64,000 nt of DNA. Origin: Eublepharis macularius. Lineage: Eukaryota; Chordata; Lepidosauria; Squamata; Eublepharidae. Shown in pieces: positions 24,428 through 37,700 of this stretch. Below the pieces are notes generated by a model. That model saw only the letters and a list, made by a program, of their open reading frames with translations. It was not told the origin of the DNA and did no database searches. Position 1 is the stretch's first letter. Each line of letters starts with the position of its first letter. A program made the translations under genes and the position numbers. Location of the stretch: contig NC_072805.1 in assembly GCF_028583425.1 (NCBI RefSeq), positions 17,928,001 to 17,992,000 of the forward strand. The letters are read 5' to 3'.

Positions 24428-25705
24428 CTGTGGCATAAAAAGCAAACCTTGTAAGTAATCATGGGTCATAACAAGTGAGGTCACGCATATTCTAAAGCAC
24501 TGCACAAACCCAACCGTGTATATATTTTATCTGTTTTAACTCTTTTGATGTCGATCAAGATGGGTAGCCATGTATCTGCAGAAGAGAGCTGCGACTTGAA
24601 TGCTCATACCCTACCCCATTTTGTTAGCCTTATAGGTGCTACTGGACTCTTGCTCTTTTTTGATGTGTTTATGTTGTTTATTTTTACATCGTACGTTGCC
24701 TCGAACACCTTTGAAGGAAAGTGGCTAATAAATGTTTTAAGTAAATAAATAACATTCTTTGAAATTAGGCATATGTTATACCCAGGTCACAAAATGATCA
24801 AATCTCTGACACTATGACAGACAACTACTCATCCATCCATGTAGTCTTTGCCCTTCCTTCAAGGAACTCTGAGCATCACGCATGGTTCCGACATTCCCCT
24901 ACTTTATCTGCACAACTGTACGAGCTCGACTAACGTGACAGTGGCTGTCCCAAAGTCACCCAGGAGGCTTTATGGTTGAATGGAAATTTAAGCACAGGAT
25001 GTACCCAGTGTCAATCCTATACATATCCACCACAAAATATTAATAATAATATAGCCCCGTCTAGCATTTGGAATGTCCAATAACCTAAGCTACATTACTT
25101 TCTCTGGGGGGAGACTGGGTTGCTTTAACAGACTTCACCAGATAAAGATCTCACACAGACTGCTTCTGTCCCCTACGTCTCCTTGTCTAAGCATTCTGAC
25201 ATTTCCAACTGTGAAAACGCATTCAAACTGGAGCACTTAAAGACTACCAGTGGCTTCCCGCCGTCTCATAATTACGGAATTCAATCCTCCTGCAGGTTCA
25301 AACTCCTGTTTTCCTGAATTGCTCCAATCTAGCTGGCTTTCAGCAATCAGAGCAAATGCTGAGCTACGTCAGTGGATGTTTTTACTCCGCTCATTTTATT
25401 TGGTCCCATTGTCAGTACTACCTGTCCCCTCAGGCCCTCAATCCAGTTAAGCCTACACGGCAACAAACATGTGGTGTGTGTGTGTGGGGGGGGGGGGTCC
25501 TGTAAAGCATTAACCCACAACCCCCCCCTTTTTTTTGTGGGTCCATTCACAGCACAGCCATGACATTTTAGCCCAGAAGCCGTCATCAGAGCCTTCAGAA
25601 ATCAGTGTCTGGAGGCAGACTGTATTCTAAAGTGGAGGTACAGAACCCGTCCTAATCCAAGTACCGCTGCACCAAGACACAGGCTGCACCGAGACAAGCA
25701 TCCTT

Positions 25706-25741
<36 letters not shown>

Positions 25742-28700
25742 GGAATAGACTTGGGGGATCTCTCTCTCCCCCACATGCACACACACTCTTAATGACACAA
25801 GTTTTCCTTTTAGATGGAAATGACTAATACTTCAAGAGGGGCCAACCTGCTAAGACATAAAGTTGCCACTTTCCTACATTGTTTTCAGTCATGCAGAGGA
25901 CTGCCCTGTATTCCCGAGGCTAGCTAGCAAACACACACAGAGCACAACCACTTCCTACAGGAATAGACTTCAGGGATGCCGAGTGCTTCTCACAACAGCA
26001 TGCTTTGCCTAGAAACACCCCTTGTTGAAAGCAACCACAGCCCCATCAAAAGCAGGCTGGGAATATGTTCTTTGCAACCCCACCCTAGCTGGGAAACGGA
26101 GGCAGCCACAGGTTTTCATCTGCAGCAATCGTGCCTCCCATCCCTGGTAAAAAGGTAACAGAAAGGGATTTTACATGCAGGTTCTCAGGGTGAAGGCCTT
26201 ATTGAATTGTCCAAACTTAATCCTTCTGTTATTGCTTCTGTTGGACAGAGACTCCTTCGATTCCCTTGCTTAGCTGCAGGTATCATCTCCATCTTTCCCA
26301 GTGAAGCCCGATGCAAAGGATTCATGTGCTTCCTCTGTAGCTTTCCAGCCTCCTCCAGTATGCCTTTCACATTTTTGTCACCTAAATGTCCTGTCGCGTC
26401 CCTGGCTGGTTTCCTACTCCTGATGTTAAAGAAATGCCTGCTGACTTGTTCATACCTTTAGCAATTTGCTCCTCAAATTTCTTCTTTGCTTGCCTTGTCA
26501 CCTTACATTTGTTTCACCAGAGCCTGTGTGCTATTATTAAAGCTAGACAAACTTTTTAAAAGGAAGCCTCAATAAATCTGCAGGCTGAAGAACTGTTCAA
26601 GTAGATTCCCTGTTGTTTGTTCAACCCCCCCAAAAGGGAAATTTTTGATGTCTGCTTCACACAGGACAAGAGGAATTTGTACAAGCCTGCCCAATATAAT
26701 TATTTGCAGTATATTTTTAGTCTGCCCTTCCTCCAAAAGCGTTCAGGAAAGTGTACGTTGTTCTCTCCTCTTCTATTTCACCTTAACAACGTTGTGAGAT
26801 CAGTTAAGACGGAAAGAGAGCGACTAGTTCAAAGTCACCAAGCAAGAAGTGCTTGGAAGTGAGGGGGTTTGAACCCGGGGCTCCCAGACCCTAATGAAGC
26901 ACCACACTGAAGCAATGCTCTGTTTATTAAGAAAGATGAATACAATGCAACTCAGTCCTCTAAGCCACATCAGATGCGGCTCAACTAGCGCTTTACTGTG
27001 TTCCAGTGGCATCACAAACACTGTCCCCCTAATACCTTTAACGCCAACGTACCCCTCCGGACACCTACCTGATGCCAATACATGGAGCGTTTTAGCCACA
27101 CCTCCCCATGGAGCACCCAGTGACACAAAGTCCCTTATGTGCTTGTCTTTCCAATCCTGAGGCTGTTGGCTGAGGAAGTAGAGAGTGTACATATTTCCCA
27201 TGCTGTGGGCGACTAAGACCACTGGTTCTTGGAACTCTTCATACATTGTCTCTATCAGCTTCTGGAGGGCCACAAAGTAGTCTCTGTTCTCATCTAGAAG
27301 GACGAAGTTGGATAATTTATCATATTAATAGCATAATGAGTTCATTAATTTTTTTTCCAGTGTGAAATTACTGCAAGTGTTAAATCATTATAAACAGGGC
27401 TTTTTTCTGGGAAAAGAGGTGGTGGAACTCAGTGGTGGAACTCAGGACTGCACAATGACATCACTTTGGGTCAGCTGGAACAAGGGTGGAGTTTTTTAAA
27501 GTTTAAATCATCCTTGGTGAAAATGGTCACATGGCCGGTGGCCCCGCCCCCTGATCTCCAGACAGAGGGCAGTGTAGATCACCCTCCGTGCCGCTCCAGT
27601 GGCGCTGAGGGCAATCTCAACTCCCCTCTGTCTGGAGATCAGGGGGCGGGGCCACCAGCCATGTGACCATTTTCAAGAAGTGCCAGAACACCGTTCCACT
27701 GCGTTCCCGCTGAAAAAAAGCCCTGATTATAAATGTTCTGATGCTCCCTTGCAGGGTGGTTTTATCTATTATAGATGAGCGTGGACCAAGGAAGCACACT
27801 TCTTGGGAAACATGCTAAGGAGCAACTTGCATTTCACCACCTCATGTGGCGTTCAGGCGCCAGATGTACGCAGAAACTCATCCATTTCACCACAAGAGAA
27901 GATGCACAAGTCATGTTTTTACTCTTATACAGGAAGTCTGAAACACTTGTACTTCCTGTGTCACCCTTCACTTGTAAACCTGTGAAGTGTGGGCGACATA
28001 TCTCAAGGACACAGTTAAGCTAAGAAAAAATCCTGAGAGCTGCTGTTCTTTTTAAAAAGAAGTTTGGCAATCTCAACTGCAACAACTGCTTACCAGCTAT
28101 CATGACTCCTACAGGAATAGCTGGTGAGGTAATCGTTTGGCTTGTTGTGACAGCTTAGCTCTCATGCACGAAGGTCACCACAGCCCGTTTATCAACAGCC
28201 CTGTTAACTATCAGGTGATATTCAGCTGCATCAACAGCACAGTTAGTCAAGAGAACTGGCACAGACTTCCAAGAATTCTGCGTTCATTGCACAGAATCAT
28301 TTTTGAACTGTAAAAGTACAGGTTTGAGAAATCGCTTTCCCCTTTTTTTCAGAAACGAGCAAAGGAGAAAACATTCTACTGGACAGTGGGAGAGCCGTAA
28401 GCACAAAAATGTTCCAATTTGGTACTGGAAGTTATTCATGTTGAATACGCTACCTACTTTTCCTGCAAATTCCTACTTTCCCCAGTTTCAGACAGCTTAT
28501 TAAATGAGATGTTAGCTAAATCTTGCTATATAACTGTAATCCCAACCAATGGGGTTTTATTTACTTGGTGCCTTCCGCCAGTCGTAGGGAGCACCTCGAA
28601 CATCGTCATCTCGTTGATAGCCCAAATTTACCAGATGCTGCACTAGTGTGTAGAAGTAGGTTCCTGCGGATAAAAGAAGAAACTTAACAGAAAAGGTAAA

Positions 28701-31700
28701 TGGCAAGTTGTATCAGTACAGTACTTTGCACAGAGTTATCCTAGGATTTCAGGACTTCTTTCAGCCTGCTACCATAATCTGGCACTGAAGCAGGGAAACA
28801 AGCTCAAACTTAACATGCTTCAAATGATGCAGACGGGGAAAAGAAAAAGGGTGGTTAACATTGTCTCTACAGGTTATTTGTTCACATTAGGCAGGCTTCA
28901 GTGCAGGGAACAGATAACACAATGCTGATTATCTGCTTTAACACTTCAGCAGTTACTAAACAAATACATTTTCAAATATGCATTTGGAAAATGACTAATT
29001 AGACAGAAGCATTTCAAATGTGGCACTAATTATAGTAAAAACCTGTTACATTATATCCCCACCAAGAGTCATGAATATTTCAGTGGAGAGTTGCCGCTAC
29101 CTACAAGCTCCACAGAGATCAGGCATTCCTTCTGTTGTAGGTTACACCATCAGTAACACATGTATTTTTTCCAGTCTGTACAAAGCATGTGCTTTGTAAA
29201 AGCAAAAAATATGAAAGTTCAAAGCCCTTTCTCCTGTCATTCAAAATCTGAATCCCTTCCCTCGTTTTCAAACTCTTAATTCTAAAAATGTGTTCTTGTG
29301 GCCTTCTCGGCCGTTTCTCTTAATCCCCCTTGCTAACATGACACACAACGTTTCTTGATTTCAGCCTGTCTGTCAAGTGCCAAACTAGTAGCTGCATCCT
29401 GTTCCCATTTTCCTGGGACAACTGGAATGGCTCAGTTTTTAGACTTTTTAAATACTGCAGTGAAAAAGCTATCCTTCTTGGTCATCTTGCAGTTCAGTGA
29501 AAAAGCTTTAAAACAACTGATCTACACCATTAGAACAAAATAGGGCTTTCTTGGAGAAGAGCAATTACCCACTCTCATATTGCCATAGGCCAGGAGGGAA
29601 AAAAACCAAACCAAACATCACATCATAAAAGAAACTGAATTCAACAGGCAGCTCCACCCTAGCAAGGCAATAGGTGATTAAGCCAAAGGTTACAGAAGCT
29701 GCGTCAATTTACCATTATGATCGGCAGGCAGCAATCCATTTGAGGCAAGCCTTGGTCGTCTAGTTCCACTACCATTTCCGTATTCCTTGGGGTTTTTCAT
29801 GGCTCATAGAGAGCTTTTTTTCAGCTGGAACACGGTGGAACGGAGTTCCGGAACCTCGTGAAAATGATCATATGGCTGGTGGCCCTGCCCCCTGATCTCC
29901 AGACAGAGGGGCTCAGCGGCATGGAGAGCAATCGAAACTCCCCTCTGTCTGGAGATCAGGGGGCGGGGTCACTAGCCATGTGACCATTTCCTCCAAGGGC
30001 AACCCACTGAGTTCCACCACCTCTTTTCCCAGAAAAAAGCCCTGGGCTCATATATGTTACAGACCTGTTCCACGTGCTCACCTACATGGCACATGGTCAC
30101 CCAGGAGACAAGCAGTTGAGCAAATGGCTGCCATTCCCTGGCTAGTAAAAGGCCCATGTAGTCAATATATATGAGTCTCAGGTCTTCCATCCTTTCCTCC
30201 TTTAAGTCCAGATGAGAGAAGGAGGAAAGGAGGAAATTGACAGCGGCCACAGCAATGCATCACTGACCAGAACAAAAGATGGCTGGGGGGGGGGGGGAGG
30301 GCATGCAAAGTTTTATGCTTGAGTCGTACATGATTAAAGACTGGTCTTAGAGCTCCCAAGTTCTGTTTCCACCTCTAAATTCAATGTAACCCAAGCCAGG
30401 GCTTTCAAAAAAAGCAATCCATGAAATATTCTGCTTAAAGAATTTTTGCATTTGAAGGTTTTAAGGGAAAAAATTGCTTATTTGTTTCATGCACATGTAA
30501 CTGGGAGGTCAGAGTATGAGTACCTACCAACACTTCTTTTACTAGGGTCAAGAAACTCCAAGGAAAAAGTCTGCCCAAACCCAGGAACTTTGATATCCAC
30601 CCCCTCAGGCGGTTCAGTGGTTCCACTTGTTCGATTGTACAGCAGCCTGGAAAGAGATTTTAAGACAAAGGTGAACACCATTATGCTTTCCTGTATCTGC
30701 ACATTTGAGCTAAAAAGTGTACAAAAGTTCAACTGCAAACTGAATAGATTTCTGGCTCTTTTAGGTCAAACTGACCTAATTTGACCCAAATTTGACCTCT
30801 TTTAGGTCAAAACAGAGATGGTTCCACCGGGCCTTTGGCTGAGTGCCAGCGGGTGTCCTCCTTCTTCCATCTAAGACCACTACTTCTTCTGGGGCTGCCC
30901 TCAGCCATCTGCTATACCCGTATACGGACTCGCAATATTTGTCTAAATAGCCTGCTCCTGGACTATTTTAATGATTTTTTAAAAATTATTGTTGATTTTA
31001 TGTTTTTGTGATTTTAATGTATTTTTTTAATGTTGTTAGCCGCCCTGAGCCCATTTGTGGGGAGGGCGGGGTATAAATCGAGTAAAATAAATAAATAAAA
31101 TTGCTGAGTGATGGACACCATCCAGTCTAAAGGACAGACTTGCACTCCACAGAAAAGAGACACGCTTCCTTTTACTAACACATCCATAAGTGTGGCCTGC
31201 AACAAAGCTAGCAAAAAGATGCTAGACAACTTTAAGGAAGATATTTCGACCAAGCTCTTGAAGAAGTCACTCAATATAGGTCTGAGAAGAACAGCTGCTT
31301 AACCACAAAGTGCTGTTAGAGAAAGTCAAATCTAATAGCTGTGGAAGCTTCTTGGGACGTAATTGGTTTGTTTCTCTATAGCTGCTGGGCAGTTCTTCCT
31401 CCTTCCACTCTTGAGTAATGTAGTTAAGTTACCATCACAGCAGATGTTTGCCCTAAAATACCTGCTTCTAACAACTTCAGTTGAATTTCATCACTTGAGT
31501 GCCAAGCATATGGTTTTTGGTTATAAGCAATTGAATTAATTAATGATTCTCCTGTTTTCTGGCAAGTAAATGAACTGAGATAAATGATCACTCAGCGACA
31601 TGGATTCTGTTGACCTACATCTGCTTTTCAACAACAGGAGAGTGACTGCACTTTTGTCTCCTCCAGCAGATCAATTGCTCTTTGGAAGACTTTCATGTCC

Positions 31701-34700
31701 ACATGCCATGTCCATTTATCATTAACTCATAAGCTAACATTCTGACACACAAATAAGACAGCGATTAAGTGCTAAAAAGCACAAAGCAGGTTGAGCAACG
31801 TATGGAAATCAAAGCTATTTGCCAAGGCTCTTTAAGTACTTCAACAGCCATTTAAACCCTAGAGAGGCGCTCCTTTTCTTAAGCAGGTCATATGCCATGG
31901 CTGGCCTCCTGTCAATTTTGAACTCGAGCTGCTAGATCCATTCAGACATGACCCCAACTTACAGTTTGTGCTAACCAATGAAAACTGTGGTCTGACCTTC
32001 CCAGCAAAACAGGCAAATCATAGTTTAAACTTTTAAGTTGGCTTTCATTCTCTGCCTGCTCATGCCTGCTCATCTCTCCAGTTTCTATAGTTCAAGTGGT
32101 CTCTGAAAGAAAAGCAATGGCCATAACGTGGTTTGTCACAATTCAGGCATCACTACAAGCTATCACCGTCCACGTGATACACATAGAATCTGAATGGAGA
32201 CAATATTTTGTGCTGAGTTAACTCAACAGCAACTCTGCACTGCTAAGCCTGCAAAGAATGCTACTAGACATTTACTCTGAGAAGAAAGGTGCTTGGTTTA
32301 ATCTGCCACATGTACACTGATCAATTGCCTGCATTGCACATTTGCTTTAACAAGCTCCTCCCTAAATTGCATGCAAACACTTGATGCACAAGCCATCGTT
32401 TCTGAGCTTGCTCACCATGTGGCCCCTTTTATGTAGACAGCCAGTAAGGGACCATAGCATGAAGAAAGCTGCCTTAGGATGGGAGGCTGAACGAAATGAT
32501 AATCTGGCTACCCATCCATCCATAACTCAATACCACTGTTTCTATTGTGTGGATGAACACACAGCTGTTAAGTGGTCTGCTTCATACAAGACAAAATGTC
32601 TTATATGAAAGACTTTTCCATGAATGGACTTGAATGGGGGAAATAAACCAACACCCTTAGCCAATTTTAGATTTCCCCACTTCACTACTAGTCTGAGAAA
32701 CAACTCAAGGCATTTAAACTTTGTGATCATAGAAGTAAGAGGTTTATTTAGCAATAAGCCTAATTCAGTCAATTAGGTTACTGAATGCAGACAGGAAAAC
32801 ATCAGCACCTGTATTTTATACTTTTCAGTCAAACACAAAAGAAATTGTATACAATTTATAAGATTGCATACAGTTCTGTAAACAGCCAGTTCTTACAAAC
32901 AATCAAGTCGAGTTACATGATTTTCTGAACAAGGTGGACTGACAGATCATAGGCAGCAATTAAAAGGAACACAGTAAGAATAACATTCCTAGCTGGCACC
33001 ATTAATTCCAAAACATAACTGGGAAAGGATACTCAAGGCCGCAGCTGAATATTTACGAATATAAACCATTCTTAACCTTCAGTGTATAGTGGAAGTAAAC
33101 GGCCTTGCCTTTCTCATGGCCTCCATGTTCTAATCTTACTATATAAAAGAGTAAGAACGTTCTAGATGACTCACTTCCTACCCTGGTGCACCACCAGGGG
33201 GCACTGCTGTGGAGGAAGCCCAGATGAAGCAGCCAGACCTCCAGAGAGCGCGCCACAGTGGAAAGCCCAGGCCAGGATCAGGCAGCAATGCTTTTCCCCC
33301 CGCCTTCACCCAGCTGGGATCAGGAATGGAACAGGTGGCAATGCCCATTCCTGCTTCACCCGGCTGGGATCAGGTGCAGAACAGGTGGCAAGGATTGCCC
33401 CTTCACCCAGCCAGGATCAGGAGTGGAGCAGGTGGAAATGCCCGCCACCCCTTCACCCAGCCAGGATCAGGTCTGGAGCAGGAGGCAATGCCCACCACTC
33501 GATTCACCCAGCCACATTCAGGCGCAGAGCAGGTGACAATGCCCCTTACCTCAGCTGGGATCAGGTGCAGAGGAGGCGGCCATGCCCGCCTGCCCCTGCC
33601 TTCATCCAGCCAAGTTCAGTGAAGGAGGAGGAGGGAATGCCCACCTGCACACCTACCCCTTTCTAAGGCCCGTTATATTCCCCCCCCCATGGGCTTTGTT
33701 GCTAGTGTTATAATAATAATTGCAAGAACTGAAATGCAAAACATAGGGAGTATGAAGGATTTTCCCACAAGCTTTGAGCAGGTCAGTTTTAATTGGAAAC
33801 CAGGGGGCTACCCCAAAATTCACTAACGACGAACCCCACAGGTAATTCATGCTTAATTTTTTAATGAATTTATTATGAATTTTATGAATATTTTCATATT
33901 TTATGAATAGTTCATCAAGTGTAAATATAGCCATAACCTGTTATAGTCAGTAGTTCCTGCCATATACACAGCATTCCTTATAACAACAAACTGTGTGCAT
34001 GATTTACACAGCTTTGTTTATTTCCAAGAAATGTAATAGGTCAGGCACACTCTCAGCATAACCTAATCCACTGGGTTGTTATGAGCATAAAATGGACAGG
34101 AGATCATTGTAAGCCACTTTGGAGCTCCATTGGGGGAACCGATGAGTATAAAGGAATAAAGTAAATACCAATCCTGATGACAATTTTATGGTTATCTGCA
34201 AATAATGAATCACTCAGGCATGCAGGGTTAATTCTTGTTAACACTGCTGCATCCCCACCTGATATTGTCAATCCAGCAGTCGATGATCACAGGAAGAAGC
34301 AGTTCTAAGTTCAGCCACAATGTGAAGTAACTGTCTGTCTTCTTGGAACAGAGGTAATGTACCACGGAGGGTTTGTCCAACTTCGCTTCTAGTTGGTTAC
34401 CCAAATCCCCGGGCACTGAAATGAGAAAGAGGAGAGTTAAACCAAATGCTACGGGCTTTGCCCAGATCTTTTTTTTTTTTTTTTGGCATGTTGCATGTCT
34501 CTTAAAATGGGCTGGAATACCAGTGATTTACATAAGATGCCACATTTTTGTAAAATCTGCAGAAATCCAAGGGAGGAAAGCACGTGGGTATTATTACAAA
34601 GCAGAGTGGTATTTACTTAACTTCCAAACAAGTCAGCTGAACCCTTTCATACTTCTAAACTTGGAAAGTTTAAGTCATGTGACTACTTTAAAGTACAGAT

Positions 34701-37700
34701 TGTGTGTTGGGAGGAGGCCTGTTATCTCAAGATATGCAAGTTAAGCTGATTGAAAGTCTTCTCCATATGCTAAGCCTTTTTTTAATGATACAAAAATGCT
34801 CTTATTGAAAAGTTTCCATTACTGGCAGTTTTGAAATGGAGAATCCTTTTTTTATGCAGCTTCAAGGAACATTTCAGCCACATAACACAAAGCTCATTTA
34901 AGATGATTTATCAGCATGGTATTTGCTTTGTTTGCAAATTCATTATTGTTCTCAAGAATGTTTTGTGCTGCTGTCTGAGACATTTGTCTAAAAAGGTAGT
35001 AGTTGTGAGGAAGGAAAGGATGCAGTGTGTGAAGGTTAAACTCTTTTTCATTCAATAAAGTTCTGCACTACTGAATATTATTTTCTTGGAATTAAAAGTG
35101 AGTTAAATAGAACCTTGTACGATTGTGACTGCAACCTAATAACCCAGTACTATGAATGTATACTTGGAAGTACAGCTCGCTGTTTTCGAAGGGGTATACA
35201 GTCCCAGGTGTACAAAAAACCTACAGGTTTTAAGCAGTTATTGGACATATAGCAAAAGGGATCCTGAAAGCTTCACACAGATGTGCCTGGTGGAGAAAAC
35301 AAGTACTTTGAAAGAACCACTGCTGTGATCCAGTGCAGATTCTTTCAATATGGTACTACTTGAGTTCATTTTAGCTCACTGGCTTAACATTTCCTATATA
35401 CGGCTTCAAAGTAAAGTCAGGGCCAAGGAAACCAGCTGCTGTTCACAGCAAAATGCAACACACCGCCATCTCAACTGCTTTTAAAATCAAATTGAAAATG
35501 TTACAGACACTGCTATTCCACCTCTGTTCTTCATATAAGCCAAGGCATTGGCCCATTCAAAACCAATTATTCTGTCAGCTCCACAGATAAGTGAAGAAAC
35601 TTGATCAGCGTTATAGCAGTAGTAAGACACTCTTGGCTCACTTTCTGTATAATAGCTGTGTCCCAGATTCAGTGGAAGAGTGACAGATAGGCAGTAATTA
35701 GCTTTAAAAAAAATCTTTACGTGTCATCAAGATTGAAAACAGCAAGAGCACTGGTGGTGAGATGCTTAAAAACTCCAACCAGGTTCTCCCAATGAATATA
35801 TACTAAACTACACTGTGCAGAATTAACATTCATAATGCATTGCAGACTAAAGGTTGAACATTTAAAGGCTATATATAAAACAAACCCTGAGTGGCAAGAC
35901 CAGATTGGCTCACAGAGCATAAGATAATCACATACCAAAGCCATTAACTGGTTTTGCACTGAATTATTGTAATAATTACTGTGACTTGGCAGTTCAGAAG
36001 AGATCACAGTCATGGTTAGAAATTTACATTCCTAGCAACCTCCTTCATTTGGATTTTTTGGGTGAACGCAGGCGGCATCACAGGGGAGATGGGTCACCTT
36101 TTGCTATTTCCAGCCTAAAAGGCTTCTAAGGTTCCTGCTACCAGAGAACTCTTTCAGAACCGACTTTGCCTGCTATCTTGTAGCTCTGAAGCTATCCTAC
36201 TTAGCAGGATTGTTGTTAGGATAAAATGAAGGAGAGAACCATGTAAACTACTCTGGGTCACTCATTGGGTAGAAAGGTGAGGTATAAAAATAGGTACAAA
36301 AGTACTCTTGCACATCTGCCACAGAAGCACATCTGCCACAGAAGACCAGTATGTTTCATCGTGTGCCAGAAAATTTAGGGGCATGTTAAGAGGGCACACA
36401 CTGGTTGCACTGTCCTTGTTCTTCTACTTGAACCACATCTGTGACTGGGCACATATCCAATAATCTGCCCTGTGTCTGCTCATTGTGAGAGAAACAAGAT
36501 TGTAGTGACTGAGGAGGAGCCCTATCCTTCAGGGAAGTTTATTCAGCATTAATGTCCATGAGATGCCGGTAGCAATCTCTTGGATTCCCTGCAAAGGCAC
36601 TGCAGAAAGGTAAATGTGTCAACAGCAGTCATCATTTGTTCTCTCTCTCTACCATATCTCAACAATTCTTTGAATTCAAAGGCACCCTTTTCCCTAATTC
36701 AACAGACCAAGTCATCTGTCAAACAGAGAAAATTAACACGACAGACTAACATAATCAAGTCTTTAAATATAATCTAGGGTGCTTATGACTTAATCCTTCC
36801 CTATCCTGCCATTCTAAGTTCACTTTCTGAGAAGGCTGTTACTTCTCTGTAGCAGGTTTTAAACCGAAGTTAAAAAGAGAAGCAGCAGTGAAGCAAATCA
36901 TTCTGAATTATCTACTAATCCTAGATTGCAGTCAACTTCTTGCTTAATATATAATTTCATTTCAATGTGAACATAGTATGTTTGCTTTTAAAGAAGCAGA
37001 AATTGGCAGCCCTTGAGCCAAACTGGGCACTTTAATTGCCAATGAAAGGCAACTGTGAAGAGATGCAGCTATGAACACAGTTGGCAGATGGGTAAAATGA
37101 GTCTGGGTCAAAGGAGAGAAGAAGAAAATGGTGTAGTAGGAAAATTTGTTATCACGTGCCACACAAAGATACCCAAGGGTTTCATATGCTGTAGATATTT
37201 ATGTATTTTAATCTTTGGATGTTTTTAATTTATGGTCTTAAATGGTATGAACTTTTTGATGTAATTTTAACTTTGTGCGTAAATTGTGATCTGCCTTGAG
37301 CCTGCTGTCGTGGGGAGGGCGGAAGACAAATCTAATAAATTCAATTAAAATTAAATTTGTCAGGGGATCTATAAACCTACTTTCTCTAACAGTGTTCATA
37401 CTGCTGAGAACATTCTTACAGGAGGCTACTTTATAGATTCCCGTGAAAAAGCAGTGCATAACAGAGATATTTGTGTGGAATGTAAAAAAAAAAACATTCC
37501 CCACTGCGCCATCGTTTCTCTTCTCTGCTTTGACTCTGTATTGGTGCAGCTCTTCGTTTTCATAAAATGATGCTTGCCCATTATCCTCCAGGCTCTTCTG
37601 CCGTCCAGTAAATGAGTTTCTTACTATGGACCGAACCCAGTAAGACTTGTTACTTCTGTTTTACACTAATCCCAATTACAAATAGGGGTGAGCAGTTCAG

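Larger units (their letters stand above)
24428..27068 (-). other. PLA2G15 intron 5
   Basis: 2.6 kb. Holds a fragment of the 'gccttataggtgctactgg' repeat (about 24628-24660), a (CT)17 run at 25707-25740 and a reversed tRNA-type SINE near 26740-26910. The rest is unremarkable. Confidence 0.6.
30647..34258 (-). other. PLA2G15 intron 2
   Basis: 3.6 kb. Contains a nuclear-receptor half-site cluster (30757-30811), a LINE 3' end (about 30820-31100), the Helitron (33134-33705) and a SINE 3' part (about 34040-34170). 31.1-33.1 kb shows nothing recognisable. Confidence 0.6.

Noticed and set aside
23901..24458. 185-codon plus-strand frame
   Set aside because: Antisense shadow of PLA2G15 exon 6, whose minus-strand reading matches the family residue by residue.
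33166..33666. 166-, 137- and 92-codon frames with repeats
   Set aside because: They are three readings of the Helitron minisatellite; open frames come from the tandem unit.
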